Assembly (NCBI GenBank): GCA_020226215.1 | Contig: CM035227.1 | Coordinates: 4,581,343-4,645,342, forward strand | Direction of reading: 5' to 3' | Source of the DNA: Sindora glabra | Lineage: Eukaryota; Streptophyta; Magnoliopsida; Fabales; Fabaceae | Length of the DNA stretch: 64,000 nt | Shown: positions 12,361-23,279 of the stretch, one piece after another | How positions within the stretch are numbered: the stretch's first letter is position 1 | Layout: each line of letters starts with the position of its first letter | The notes under the pieces: generated by a model | Seen by the model: the letters and a program-made list of their open reading frames with translations, nothing else | Told to the model about the DNA's origin: nothing | Databases searched by the model: none | Program-made: the position numbers and the translations under genes

Positions 12361-12943
12361 TGTTAGAATTATTTCGTGGACTAGCATTATCAATGATAAT
12401 TTGTGGACTTGGATTAACAAATGCATAAATAAGTAGGACATTTTGATTAGACTCAAATTAGTAATCATATTATGATTAAGCCTTATTTGGATACTTGGAC
12501 TTATGTAAATATTTTATTTTATTTCTAAATTTTTTATGATAGACAAGTTAATCCAATCTGACCTATGAGGAAGAGGTCTCAAGTCTCGCTTTATGTATAC
12601 TTGTGGTTACCCTATTGAAACCTAAGGATTTTAATGTATATAGTGGATGAAAGTTGGGTAACTCCCTTCTAATTCTTTATCATCTTCATTTTATCTTTCA
12701 CATTCAAAAAAGTCAAATAAATTTAAGATATAGGAATATTTTAGGAGTAAAGAATATATTAAGTCCATTATTAGAATATCAGACTAATAATCAGATACGA
12801 TTTTCATCCTAATATATTTTCTGATAAATTAATTTACCTAAATTCATATGCTATATAACATAATGAATAATGCTATATAACATAATGAATAAGATTCTTC
12901 AATTTACTTTTCATTTCTTGACCTAATTTTTTTCCAACATAAA
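12361..12943 (+). repeat. Right LTR of the decayed retrotransposon
   Basis: Starts TGTTAGAATT after a purine-rich AATTGAGAGAT and ends in TAATTTTTTTCCA. It shares its first ~200 bp with the left LTR at 6915. Its second half matches the tandem units at 8410, 9340 and 10110. A 22-bp direct duplication (unit ATGCTATATAACATAATGAA plus TA) lies at about 12848-12891. Confidence 0.7.
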
Positions 12944-12990
12944 AAATATAAGTCAATTTATTTATTGTCAACTTTATCTTTCCTATTTGC

Positions 12991-13195
12991 GGTTGTTCTT
13001 TGGTATCAATTTACTAGGAAAGAGGATGGTAAAAACATTAGCTTTTACATTGAAGAGAGATAATATATTTATTATCTAATTCCTTTATGGATACCACTCT
13101 TATTTAAGGTGGTTCTTTGATATCAATTTAGTAGGAAAGAGGGTGGTAAAAACTCGAGCGTTTATGTTGAAGAGAGATAATATATGTTTTGCCAC
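12991..13195. repeat. Two-copy tandem repeat, period about 117 bp
   Basis: GGTTGTTCTTTGGTATCAAT at 12991 recurs as GGTGGTTCTTTGATATCAAT at 13108. Similarity continues through GGAAAGAGG, TGGTAAAAAC and GAAGAGAGATAATATAT. Function unknown; probably transposon-derived. Confidence 0.8.
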
Positions 13196-13849
13196 TCATG
13201 TCAATTCAAAAAGAAAGATGCAGAGGTATTGGAGAAAGATATCAAAAGTCAAACTGAGTATGTTTTACCAAAGTGACGTGTTAAATTCTACTAATAAAAT
13301 CCACTCTCGTTAATGGTTATTGTTATGTCACAAGTTTTATCTTGGAATTTTTTTTTTACTTCCATAATTAATCTTGCAGTTATTTACCTAGGATTCATGT
13401 CGCCCAAAATTTTAAATTGTGCTATTCAAGCTTTGATATTGTTTATGAGGGTATAATTTTGTTTAAAATTATTATATTGTGTGAAATTTGTCCAATTACT
13501 TGTGAAAGTATGTTTTAGTTACAAAAAGTATTAGAGAATTAAATTGTTAAAAATGCATATATTTTGGGTAAATAAATTATAGATTTCTATATGTTTTACA
13601 TTGTAAATTTTGATGTGAAGAAAATTTTACATGAAAAATTAAAAAAAAAACTCAAATTAAGCTATATGGAAGTTGTTGACGTTATGCAATGATGAGTAAT
13701 AAAATAATCAAAAGTTTCATATTTAATTGTTGTTGTAAAAAGTGGAAGACCATAAAATGTTTAACTCTACAAATAAGATGAAAATTACCAAGTACTATCT
13801 AAATTGAGTATTAATTGATGTTAAAAATATAAGTAAGTGATTTCATATT

Positions 13850-14110
13850 TAGTATGGTTATGAGTTTGCTTATCGTGAGATTAATCATGACAAAAATGTA
13901 ATTTTGTATACATTTTAAATTTTAAATACTCTATTAGCATCAAGTGTAAAAATATAATGTTATTATTGGATCCCAAGGTGTATTTTTATGTGACTACAAG
14001 CTTACTTATTATAGGACCAATCATAACAAAAATTATACTATATTCCCAAATTTTAAATGTCATATCAATGTTAAATTTAGGATTGTAATACTTTTTAACA
14101 TAGATTTGCT
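13850..14110. repeat. Diverged two-copy tandem repeat, period about 134 bp
   Basis: A block with GCTTATCGTGAGATTAATCATGAC (about 13868) is followed by CTTACTTATTATAGGACCAATCATAAC (about 14002), with similar downstream AAATTTTAAAT and ATCAA/TGTTAAA text. Strongly decayed. Confidence 0.5.
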
Positions 14111-14221
14111 TGTATGTTGTGAAATTTGGAAATAATTAACATAAGTAATGGAATTAAATGCATGATAGGTCTTCTTTGTGGTATGTTTTCTTAACATGGT
14201 GCATATGTAATTTTATTATAT

Positions 14222-14314
14222 TATTAATTGTTTAGCACAAATTCATATGTTATGTAATATAATAAATATGATCTTGTGTTTAACTTTTCAATTTTTTATG
14301 TAATTTTTTCAACA
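14222..14314 (+). repeat. LTR-end fragment related to the 6915-12943 element
   Basis: AATTGTTTAGCACAAATTCA, the following ATGTTATGTAATATAAT and the ending TAATTTTTTCA match the LTR-end text at 9575-9656. No primer site follows. Probably a truncated LTR copy. Confidence 0.65.
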
Positions 14315-17300
14315 AATAAAGAATATGAAAGAATATTAAGCAATGCATATGATGGTTTTCAATTATAAATCTCATAACTTCTTAATCATTATCCCTACAC
14401 TTCTCTCAAATCTTTATGAGAGTTTCCACTTAACCCTTATAAACATTCACATCTTATTTCTCTTATATATCAAATTATTTGTCAATAAAAAATTATAATT
14501 TAAAAATATTTATTTGACAAAAAATCTTAATTTTACTCTAATGTAAAAATCTAATTTAAATAGATAGATAACTCACAATAAAAAATAATCAATAACCAAC
14601 ATTAAATTAAATTTGGGTCAAACTCAATAGAACCTTATTTGCTTTGAGCTATCATGCTATTATTTGGAAAGCTAATTTTAATTTTTTGAAAATATTTTTA
14701 TTGGGAGGAATTTATTATAAAATAAAGATTAACCTTATTTCTATAAAATAGTTTAAGAATACCTTGGGTGTAAACTTAAAAAAAAAAAAATAACATGAAA
14801 TTAAGAATGAATGCAAAGTGTCGAAAGCGACCGTGGCAGTAAAAAATGGAGCATTGACAATCATGTAGCCAAGCAAAATGAAAAAGATGAGATAGACTGT
14901 AAGTGGCAGCAACGGGTCAAACAAGCCTCCTTTCTTGTAAAGCAAAACAAAGGGAAATACAAAAAGAAACATTTTTATAGTATGAGAATTATTCTTTTTA
15001 GCCCGCCATCAGCAAATTGATTGCCAAACAAAAACAAAATATGGTAAAATTGAATCCTAAGTCAAAATTAATTATACCCTATGATGATTACTATTCGTAT
15101 AATGATGGCAGTGGTAGTTTAATTCCTTGTTTTCCCTAGCAACTGTACCTTTAACCTTAAGGTTGTGGAACAATATTGAAAAACTCATCTTTTAATTAAG
15201 AGACACTTAGCAAATCAAATATAATTAAATAAAGGAAAAATGACAATGACCCCACATCCAACTTCAATCAACAAAATTGTGAACATTAGCCAATCTCATG
15301 AGAAAAAATATTTAAAAAATTCTTAGATTCAATAATTTCGCTTTGTTAAATCTAATGGAATATAGTACACATGAATTATAAGTAATCAGAATTTTGATGA
15401 ATAGCTAGTTTAAACATAAGAATATTATATGGTTGAAAAGACCTAAAACTTTTAAAAATGATTATAATTAAATTTCAACATCAACAGGGTTGCTTTCCAA
15501 GCTTATGTTGATAAACAATTGGTGCTTGAATTAAGTACTTTTAAGTTCTACCATGTTGTCCACGAAAATCATAGTTGGCTTGAAAAGAACACATTCCATT
15601 GTCAAGCTATGCATTAGCCCATTTCCACTAAAAGATAACCCAATTGAAAAACCTGCTTATCAAAGTTCTCATATGAACTAGAAAGTGACTACCAACATGC
15701 ATCGCGAATGGCAAGCAAATTAATCATTCTTCTCCACCATTCTGCCTTCGGTATTCATATTTATACATACATCTATTTACATATATTAATTTTATTTATT
15801 TTTTCTTAATGAAAGAAGATAATAGGCATGACTAACTTCAACTACTCCTCTTTAAGCATCATTATAGTTAGAAATACACCCTCATCGTTTCGGGTAGTAA
15901 TTTTTTGCAAGACATGATAATTCAACATGAAATATATTATATAAATTTGGATTGTAAATGGATTAGCCTGTTAAATATGGATAATAAATAGATCAAGCAG
16001 GATTATAAATGAGTTAATACATCAATCTATTTAAAAAATTATATTAAAATTTTAAAAATATTATTTGAAAAATAATTAATAAGTAAATTATAAATAATCA
16101 TATATGATAAAAAAATATAGAATTCATGCTTTAATAAAATAACAAAAAATATCAAAAAAAGTATTTTATTAAAAATAAAAAAAAACTTTTAACAAAAAAT
16201 AAGTAATTGAGCTTGAAAAATGATACTATAATATAAATTTTATTAATTAAAATTATTAAATAAGTTAGATTAATTAACTTTCTTAACAGGTTTAATAAAT
16301 AGATTTGCCTAACATGACACAAATATTATTTGAATCAAGTTTAAGTTGAATTTATGCAAACTATTACTAGTTTTAAAAACAAGATAAATTCAACACATAA
16401 ATACCAATTACCACACCTATTTATTGCAATTATGGAGTCCAAAAATCCAAAGCCTAGAGGCCAATGGGAGCACTAGAACATATAATTTGAAAGTAAAAAA
16501 TTATATCATACTATTATAAAAAAATAGATAATTTTAAAATTATTATATATCAAATTATAAGTATTACAATTTTTTTAAAAAAATATATTAACATTTTATA
16601 ATTGTGCCAAGGTGATCTTATATTTTGAAATCATTGTATAATTAATTTATTATCAATTATGTTAAATGTAATTTTACAAGTGTATTTTATAAGCAATCAT
16701 GTATCCATACATTTTCAATTCAATTATTACATAATCAATTCTTTGTAATTTTTATTGTAGGAAATTCTCTTTTCGTTATGGTAATTAAAGTTGTAAATGA
16801 GTTGAGCTAATTCAAATATTTGCATGCTCAAGTTTAAATTCATTAAAAATAAATGAGCCTAAGTTCAAACTCATCTAGAACTATTGAAATAAACATTGAT
16901 CTATGAACCAATCTATTTATTTGTGTGTTTTTGCTAACTAGAGTTTCTAGAATAGTGGCTCATTTGAATAGAGGTCAAATTTGGCTTAGTTCACAAGATT
17001 TGTGGTCTTGATCCATAGATAGACTAAGCTAGCCCATAATTCTTCATTTTTTACTTTTTATTTAAGCCATAATTTCTAAGCTAAACAAAATCACACATCT
17101 CTCCCTTACTTTTGGTTATATAGGGTTATAATATGAATTATTTGTACATAATATTTTTAATTTATGGGTGTTTTATAACTTGCTTATATGTATACATAGT
17201 ATTCTTTTTAGATTATGTATGGATATTAAATGTGGAATGATTTATTTATGGATATATACAGTACTTTGAAATATTTTTTAATTTTTTATTATTTAAAACT

Positions 17301-18211
17301 TAAAAATTCAAAAAATATAACGAGTCCATTCATCTATAGATTACTTAAGATTAGACTAGAGCATTCATCTTTCAAGTTTGTATAAATTATAGCCTAAAGT
17401 GACCCATTTAACAACTTTAAACTCATCAAGATAAATTTGAATAATTCGACCTAACTCAAATATGAGTTTTAATGAATTTAAAAGAGTTTACTTAAGTAGT
17501 ACATTATTTGTCCTAAATTTTTCATTGAACTTGGAATATTCCAATTCAAGTTTGTATTTTTAATGAATATGAAGCTACACAAATTTGCACAACCTTGCCC
17601 AAATTTAAACATATAAAATTTATTTTTTACAAATAAGCTATATGCCAATTTTTTATTTTACTTATTAATATAAATTTTCTACAATTGTCAAACTATTAAG
17701 AGTATATACATAATCCTTACATAATAACAATTATACTTTGTAAAAAAATAACAAATAGACTAGGGAATTGATGATTCTCCAAATATCCAATTGATCTAAA
17801 AGATGACCAATCAAATCAAGTGCTTGCACAAACAATGAATGTTAGTTGTACAAAATGGGATAATTTATTGAATACACTATGATACTTAAATTAGTGACTA
17901 AAAAGTAAGCATAATGATAAGAAAGTAAAAGATGATGTAAGAAGCTTATAGTTTGACTTTTTATAAGCTTTAGTAAGGTTTGAGTATGACATTTGATATT
18001 ACTTTGAGAGCCAATGAAGAGTGTACATATGGATTAATGGTTTGAAAAAGTCTTACTAAGTGCATATGTTGCTAGAGTAGTGAGTCATCATATTTTCAAT
18101 GTAATCTTAATTGCACCAATGAAATTGAAAAGATTAACCAAGGCTAGGCCGGTTGGTATTAGGCCGGCCAAAGTTCGATGCTTTTTTTGGCTTGATGGAT
18201 AGTGTTTAAGT
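14315..18211. other. Long A+T-rich intergenic stretch, no supported gene
   Basis: No recognisable coding region. A minus-strand frame of 85 codons at 14715-14972 is hydrophobic but has no known domain and ends in a T-rich tract; I do not call it a gene. Around 16790-17480, GAGTTCAAACTCAT-type text recurs on both strands, probably decayed transposon DNA with no clear ends. A slightly more G+C-rich patch at 15480-15760 shows nothing recognisable. Confidence 0.5.
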
Positions 18212-18803
18212 TAAAGTTCCGTGTCGTACAATAAATAAGTTAACTTATAACTTATTAACCTGATCAATAAGTTATATGCTAACTTTCAAAAGTGTTTCTT
18301 GTACTAACTTATAAGTTACTCCAGGTAGCTTATAAGTTCTGATTTAATAAGTTATAAGCTACTGCAGGTAGTTTATAACTTATAAGCTACCCATTTTTTA
18401 AATTCTTTTCAAATTTATCTTTATTTTTTTATTAATTTATAACTCATACTTTTTATAATATAAATTTAAATAATTTTTATAAAATATAGTTATTTATATT
18501 TTAAGTAATTATAATTTTAATATAAATAAATAAATATATAAATTTATAAAATATTAGAAACCACACTTTTATTTTAAACTTTTTAATTACATTAATATAA
18601 TTTTATTTTAAAATAAATATAAATTATTTTAATTATATATATTTATATTAATATATTTTTTATGTCATTTTATAATTTTAGCTAATTCAACAACTAATTT
18701 TATAAAATACTTTAGTTAGCTTATCAACTATCAACTATCAATTATAAGGTATTAACTATCAGTTATCAATTAGGTTATCAGCTAATTATGCGAAACGAAG
18801 CCT
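18212..18803. mobile_element. MITE-like element, copy A
   Basis: The left end reads TTCCGTGTCGTACAATAAAT. The right end, reverse-complemented, reads CTTCGTTTCGCATAATTAGC. Subterminal regions are rich in AACTTATAACTTATT and its complement AATAAGTTATAAGTT. The interior is shared with the element at 21990-22800, including TTTATGTCATTTTATAATTT and GCTAATTCAACAACTAATTT. No coding capacity. Superfamily not settled; hAT-like is possible. Confidence 0.65.
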
Positions 18804-18936
18804 AAGAATTGTTTGGATTGGGCTTAAGCTTAGGCCTAATTATTTTCTTTACATCATTGGCTATTTAGGGTATTATAAAAAAATTCATTACTTCAATCAA
18901 ATTATGATATTGTTTCCATACAATCTTCATAATTAT

Positions 18937-19278
18937 TAATGTGATTAGATTTTTTTATTATGTTATTTTTATAATATAAAAACATATATTTTTTATTATT
19001 ATGATCATTTAAACTATTAAATAGTTTGAATTAAGTAATATAATGCCTAAGCTTAATTCATATATTAATCAAGTTTAACTCATTTAGACTTAAACTCATT
19101 TAAAGTTAATGTGATTACATTTTTTTATTATATTATTTGTATAATGTAAAAAATATATGTTTTTATTATTATGATCACTTAAAATCATGAACAATTTGAG
19201 TTTAGTAATATGATGCTTAAACTTAATTCATATATTAATCGAGTTTGACTTATTTAGATTTAAACTCATTTAAAGTTA
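18937..19278. repeat. Two-copy 170-bp tandem repeat
   Basis: TAATGTGATTAGATTTTTTT at 18937 recurs as TAATGTGATTACATTTTTTT at 19107. The match continues across the unit, including CTTAATTCATATATTAATC and ACTCATTTAAAGTTAA at the end of both copies. The copies look about 85 percent alike by eye. Confidence 0.85.
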
Positions 19279-19299
19279 AATTTAAATTGAACTTTATGT

Positions 19300-21980
19300 G
19301 AGTCAATTTCGATATTTTCATGAATAATTTGATTCGTTTGTACTTCTAATTATGATCATTGATAAAATAAGATTAATAAATTATTGAGACTTAAATTTCA
19401 TTTTGAAAGAATGAAGATTCTTCTTCCATTTTTTTTATAAATTTATTATTTTATAATGCTATTTTTTATAATTTTTTCAATGGAATCTAAAGACTTGTGA
19501 TCACATTTAGATTTTAATATAATAATTAAGAAATCATTAATTGTATATTTTAGCATTTCAATGAGGGGGTAAATTTTAAAAATTAATGGAGCATTTTAAA
19601 TGACATCTATAATATCAAGCAAGATATAAAAATAAAAAATAAAAAACAGTGAAGGCCCAAGCCATACTAAAATATATGTAAATATTTCGCCATTACTTGC
19701 TCAACCATAATTTTAATAAATTATTATGATAATATATCTTTTAAATATGTAGCACCATAAACACAATATAATTCAGATTCCCCATATATAATTGCAAATT
19801 TAGGAATAAGGATATAAATAAGTTAAGCTATTTGTAAGCAAATTAAAATCAATGTAAAAAATATAATTCAAATTCAATTTTAAATAAGTTGAGCTTAATA
19901 AGATAGAGTTAATTAATGGATGAGTTGAGATTGAACTTTTTATTATATAGTTTGAATTGCTCATACATCTAAATGAGCCTAGTTATACAATATATTTTTT
20001 ATTTTTATATTATATTTAAATAATATAAATATAATAAATAATATAATACATAAATTTTATATTATCAAAGTATAATAAATATAAATAATATATTCTATAT
20101 ATTAAATAAGACATCATGTTTGATTAACTTTATTTAGACTTGTTTATAATTTGAATTTAAGCTCGAACTCCAATGTTTTAAATTCGATTAGAAATTTGAA
20201 CTAAATAATGCACTATTTGCTTACACTTGAATAAATTTGCGTTCAATTTAAATTTGAACTCAAATTTTTAAAATCTAATAAATTCAAACTCATTTATTAT
20301 TGTCAAATTTGAGTTCAAATATATAGATATTTTGTTCCACTTGACTTATTTGTATTTTTAGATATGAAAGTATAATTATTTATATATTTATTATTAACTT
20401 TGTGGTCTCATAACATTATTAATTATAAAATGGAGGCCCTATTTAATATAATATATTAATTAAGATGAGATTGAGATGCCTTATGGTCGTCATGCATGAC
20501 GCTACATCTGAAGATAAACATAAATATAAAATTTCATTTCATTTTCTGTCTTTCTTTTGCAGTATTTTGAATGGAAGATCACGTAATTTCATTTTCTAAG
20601 GGCACAAAACATCATCAAAAGGTGAACTTCATATTAAGCTCTGAACACAAAGCATCGTTGCCGCATGAGATTCGACCAAGTGAATGAATGAATGTATTCT
20701 TTCAACCTGTTCTGCCCAGAAGAAAACGAAAATGGAAAAAAAGTGAGAGCATTTCAAAATTTACATGAATAACAAAAAGAACCCAATATGCATGTTATAC
20801 TGATGAATTTGGCTATTGTTGGATCTACTGAAAGGGTAGGCCTAAAGTTGGTTAATTGCCGGATTTGACTTTCTCAATTATATAATGTTTTGATTGGATC
20901 CTGAGGGGGGGAAAATTCTATAAAATAAAGCAATATATTTTTATTGGCAGAGATCATCACCTTTGAATGGAGCCCCATAAATTAAATTATACATGGATTA
21001 AGACGGTGAGAGAGGCTCCGCTAATGACTTAGGGCACCATAGTAAGACAAAAGATTAAGGGGATATACTATGTGTCGCTGGTGCTATCCTCATCAGCAAC
21101 TTTTTGCTTTCGAACCCTAATTTGGATAATCAGAAGACATCATTCCTGACCTAAAAATTGGTTTTCAAGTCTCAAGAATTTGTGGAGATGAATTCGGAGT
21201 CAGTAATCATTTTTAGTGAACCTCAACAAGATGCAAACCATTCTAAAGCTGCGTGCAGGGTCACTTTCAATTCGATATATAATTATTAGTAATGCCATAC
21301 ATGTAACAGGAGAGACATTCAGACTCGAAATTTTAAATGTAAATTAAAAATTATGAATTAGATATAAAATGATGAAATAAATTTATAAAATTTAATTTAA
21401 ATAATATTTTTTGAATAATTTAAAATTACTAGAAGTAGAAGTCATTGTCCTCCATGAGCGAGAACTGGGACATACATATTATACCCAACAGAATCAACGG
21501 TCAACAATAAAAGCAGCAATAAATATGAAATAAGAAGCTCACATCTACCTCTGACTATTTCATCTCTCTCTCTCTCTCGGAAGAAAGCACGAGGATAATT
21601 TAGGTGAACTTTTTTGTTGCCCTTTGCCACGGGGCGAATATTTTGCAGGGCTGCTCCTGAGTTTTTATTTCTACTTAATAAATATATGATAGTTATCAAT
21701 TTTACCGTTCATTCATAGATTTTGTAACAAAATAATAATATATGCATTAAAAACAAATTTTTAAATTAAATTTTGAATGAAAATTAAGAATTATCATTTA
21801 ATATATAATAAAATAATTTTATAAAACTTAATTTAATGGATATAAAAAATTTAAAATTCATTTTCAATATCCATTTTTGATACATATGATATTTTCTTCT
21901 GTAATATTCATATGCATTAAATTTTTAATAGTTAAAACAAAAAAAATTACAAAATTAATAATTTGTCTTCATTTATTTGA
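19300..21980. other. A+T-rich intergenic DNA, no supported gene
   Basis: The 20460-21700 part is less A+T-rich, but its open frames (for example 85 codons on the minus strand at 21442-21699) have no domain. A CT/GA microsatellite lies at about 21563-21580. GAACTCAAATTTGAGTT-type inverted text at 20140-20330 suggests decayed transposon sequence. Confidence 0.45.
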
Positions 21981-21989
21981 TGAAGCAAG

Positions 21990-22800
21990 GACATATATAT
22001 TATAATAAATAAGTTAACTTATAATTTATTAATCTATTTAACGAGTTATAAGTATATTAATTTAATTAATAAATTATAAGTTAGTCTCTACTCTCTACAG
22101 ATATTTTATGTACTAACTTATTAATTTAATAAGTTATAATTTAATAAGTTACTTTAAGTAATTTATAATTTATAAATTAATACTTTTTTAAAAAAAATTT
22201 AAATTAATCCTTATTCTTTTTATTAATTTACAACCCATACCTTTCATGATATAAATTTAAAATTTTTCAAAAATGTAATTTAATTTACACTAAAAATAAA
22301 TAGATAAATAAATATATGATATTATAAAATATAATGAATTTAATTTTAATATTGTTATATCCTAATTTTAAACTATAAATATATAAAAATATATATAAAT
22401 ATGTAATATTATAAAATATAATTAATTATATATTTAGTAATTATAATTTTATTATAAATGATAATAAAATAAAATTATGTAAATAAATAAATATGTAAGT
22501 TTATAAATTATAATTAATTAAATATTAAATTTTATGTTTTTATTTTTAATATCTTAATTACATTAATATGATTTAATTTTTATCTTAATACAAGTTAATA
22601 TTTATTTTTATGAGTATGTCCTTTTATGTCACTTTATAATTTTTGCTAATTCAATAGTTAATTTTATAAAGTACTTTTTATATAATCTACTAATTTATTA
22701 ACTATTAATTATCAATTATAAGTTATTAATTATTAATTAATTTATTAGTTATTAATTTATTTATCAATCATCAATCAACTTGTATGAAACAAACCCCAAA
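21990..22800. mobile_element. MITE-like element, copy B (same family as 18212-18803)
   Basis: Starts with AATAAATAAGTTAACTTATA and ends with CTTGTATGAAACAAACCCC. Shared interior blocks with copy A include TATTAATTTACAACCCATAC, TTTTATGTCACTTTATAATT and GCTAATTCAATAGTTAATTT in the same order and orientation. Longer than copy A by about 200 bp of A+T-rich insertion. Confidence 0.65.
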
Positions 22801-23035
22801 TCAACTTAAAAAAAGAGAGCATATCACCTAGTTGAAGAGGAATAATACATTAATTTATAATAATTTTTTAATTGATTTAATACACACAACCGAATACATA
22901 ATTAAAAATCTTTCTTAATTAGATAGGTGTTGTAAATAAATTTAATTATTAATTTTTTATAATTTTATATTATAGAAATTAAATTATAAATTTGATAAAT
23001 GAATAATAAAATTGAAAATTGATGTATTTATTAAT

Positions 23036-23272
23036 ACTTTGTTTAGAAAGGGAGAAAGAAAATAGGATTGAAAGAAAATTTTGTATTTTTTTCTCTTCTC
23101 TTATTTGATTGAAGAGAAAAGAGGGAAGAAAGAAAAATTAAAATGCGAAACATGTGGTTATAATCTTCTTAAATTTTAAAATTTTTTCTCTCTTATTTTC
23201 TCTTCCATTCAAATTCAAAAAATTTCTCTTCCCTCCCCTTTATTGTCTCCTCTACCAAATAAATGGTAAGTA
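23036..23272. mobile_element. Small MITE candidate
   Basis: The left end TTTGTTTAGAAAGGGAGAAAG pairs imperfectly with the reverse complement of the right end, ATTTATTTGGTAGAGGAGAC. The flanking arms, GAAAGAAAATTTT and AAAATTTTTTCTCTC, extend the pairing. No coding capacity. Confidence 0.45.
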
Positions 23273-23279
23273 AGAGTAA

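Larger units (their letters stand above)
6915..12943 (+). mobile_element. Decayed LTR retrotransposon (copia-type termini), non-coding interior
   Basis: The left LTR starts at 6915 (TGTTACAATTATTTTGTGAA). It matches the right LTR start at 12361 (TGTTAGAATTATTTCGTGGA), and the match continues through segments such as GGTCTCAAGTCT. The left LTR ends at 8812 in TTTTTTCA. A degenerate copia primer-binding site, AGTATTAGAGCCAGG, follows at 8818; the usual plant version, complementary to initiator tRNA-Met, reads TGGTATCAGAGCC. Before the right LTR, AATTGAGAGAT at 12350-12360 fits the copia polypurine position. The left LTR is inflated by an insertion between about 7165 and 8400 that includes a foldback element. 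The interior has no gag-pol remnant I can read, so it may be a non-autonomous derivative. No convincing target-site duplication was found. Confidence 0.72.

Noticed and set aside
14715..14972. Minus-strand 85-codon hydrophobic frame
   Set aside because: Its interior looks slightly protein-like, but no family is recognised, both ends are A/T or T tracts, and no neighbouring exons were found.
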